Below are positions 63,201 through 64,000 of a DNA stretch of 64,000 nucleotides, piece after piece. A model generated the notes under the pieces. It made no database searches. It was not told the DNA's origin and worked only from the letters and a program-made list of their open reading frames with translations. Both the position numbers and the translations under genes were made by a program. The stretch covers positions 18,096,234-18,160,233 of the forward strand of contig JAVUNC010000019.1 in NCBI GenBank assembly GCA_032173965.1. Direction: 5' to 3'. How positions within the stretch are numbered: the stretch's first letter is position 1; every line of letters begins with the position of its first letter. The stretch comes from Sitta carolinensis (Eukaryota > Chordata > Aves > Passeriformes > Sittidae).

Positions 63201-64000
63201 AGCAATTATAAATGTAAACTAAATAAGTTGCAACTTATCTGGACTGGCTTTTAAGGCATGTGCCTTGAGATTTACAGTGCAGAAATAACATTGCTCTGAC
63301 ATCACAAGTATGTACTCCTGTGCATTGAGAAAATCCTGCTGTTTATTTGGAACTTTTGAAGTCTAGTATCAATATAGCTTCTTAGTCCCCAGAGTGTCCT
63401 CAAGGTCTGAGAAGTGTATTTTTAACTTCCATGCTTACTGACATTCCATTCAGGCTGTTTGGCTGTTCTCCCCATCGGGCTCCATCAGCCATCGCTCTGA
63501 TTTGGCAGCACGGTGCTTATTTGCTTTACCCTTTCCTAAAGGCCTGTGTGAAGAGGTGTGGCTTGGTCTGGCAATGAATTCACCCTCACAAGAACGGTGT
63601 CAGCTTAGGAGCTGAAGCTCTTTGAGGGCACCTTTCTGCCAGTGCAGTCAGCACAAACCAAGGAAAGGCTCAGTTAGGGCAGCGCTGCTGCTCGGGGTGC
63701 TTTTACATCCCTCGCTGCCCTCTCTCTAACAGCCACAGGCTGCCACTGATCCCCTTCCCCCTCACCTCCAGGATTCAGCCACGCCCAGGGCTCACCCTGA
63801 AGCACACCCAGCAGCATGGAGGCAGAGGAAGTGGCACAAGGGGGAAGGCCCATGGCGGGACAGCGTGAAGCAGTAGCTCAGCGTCAGCTGAACGTTGGCA
63901 TCCACACATTGTGGACTGACCCCGCAGAGCCCCGAGTGCACAAAGGCTGTTTGAGTCCACTCTAAACAATTCTAGCCGTGCTCAAACAACAGACTCACTT
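57284..64000. other. Unique non-coding DNA, no gene seen
   Basis: In the last 6.7 kb I recognise no exon, RNA gene or mobile element. The longest frame is 129 codons on - (61080-61469), without recognisable features. An exact 14-bp tandem duplication TATAAATCTAAAAC lies at 63149-63176. The final 500 bp (from about 63450) is somewhat richer in GC and CpG than its neighbours, but nothing there identifies a promoter or exon. Confidence 0.5.

Noticed and set aside
1..64000. CRISPR array, operon, phage or other prokaryotic system
   Set aside because: No short direct repeats with unique spacers, no ribosome-binding sites or clustered coding frames; repeats and composition are those of an avian nuclear genome.
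1..64000. Endogenous retrovirus or LTR
   Set aside because: No paired terminal repeats and no retroviral-type protein motifs in any open frame I could read.

Overview
The window looks like 64 kb of nuclear DNA from a bird. The main evidence is two 5'-truncated CR1 retrotransposon 3' ends (about 34.36-34.93 kb on + and 53.42-53.70 kb on -) that finish in the ATTCTATG/ATTCTGTG-type tail typical of avian CR1. Interspersed-repeat load is otherwise low, and there are ancient MIR/CORE-SINE remains and short palindromic hairpin repeats of the kind scattered through bird, turtle and crocodile genomes. Nothing looks bacterial, viral, organellar or plasmid-derived. The species cannot be named from this sequence.

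I recognise no protein-coding gene, exon of a known gene, tRNA, rRNA, snRNA or known microRNA. All open frames are short (192 codons or fewer). The longest lie in simple-sequence DNA (19-576), in a 51-bp tandem repeat (6021-7304), or partly on the antisense of a CR1 copy (33932-34510). The others match no family I know and look like chance frames. The segment is best read as intergenic or deep intronic DNA.

Layout. 0-8 kb: an uninterrupted 433-nt pyrimidine tract led by (TTCC)n; a poly-T tract; a short GC-rich patch with a possible first exon (about 4.2-4.65 kb); a hairpin-repeat arm; a recognisable MIR-type SINE (about 5.86-6.03 kb); and a nearly homogeneous 51-bp minisatellite of about 13.5 copies (6359-7046). 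8-17 kb: mostly unique DNA with a G-quadruplex candidate, three hairpin repeats and an eroded CR1. 17-27 kb: unique DNA, then a cluster of old elements (23.1-24.45 kb) including an 88-bp palindrome flanked by TTA inside a SINE, a CpG-dense patch (25.77-25.96 kb) and another hairpin repeat. 27-45 kb: a SINE-type tail, a small hairpin, the + strand CR1, a CTCF-like site, another hairpin-repeat arm, an A/C-rich tract and a second MIR-like SINE. 45-64 kb: poly-T, AT-rich low-complexity DNA, an (AAAT)n/(ATTT)n palindrome, the - strand CR1, further CTCF-like sites and long unique stretches.

There are no genes here to act together. The most notable features are the homogenised minisatellite, the long polypyrimidine tract, and the group of related hairpin repeats with its nested insertion. 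I found no convincing undescribed multi-gene system. Family assignments of repeats come from recalled consensus sequences and were not searched.
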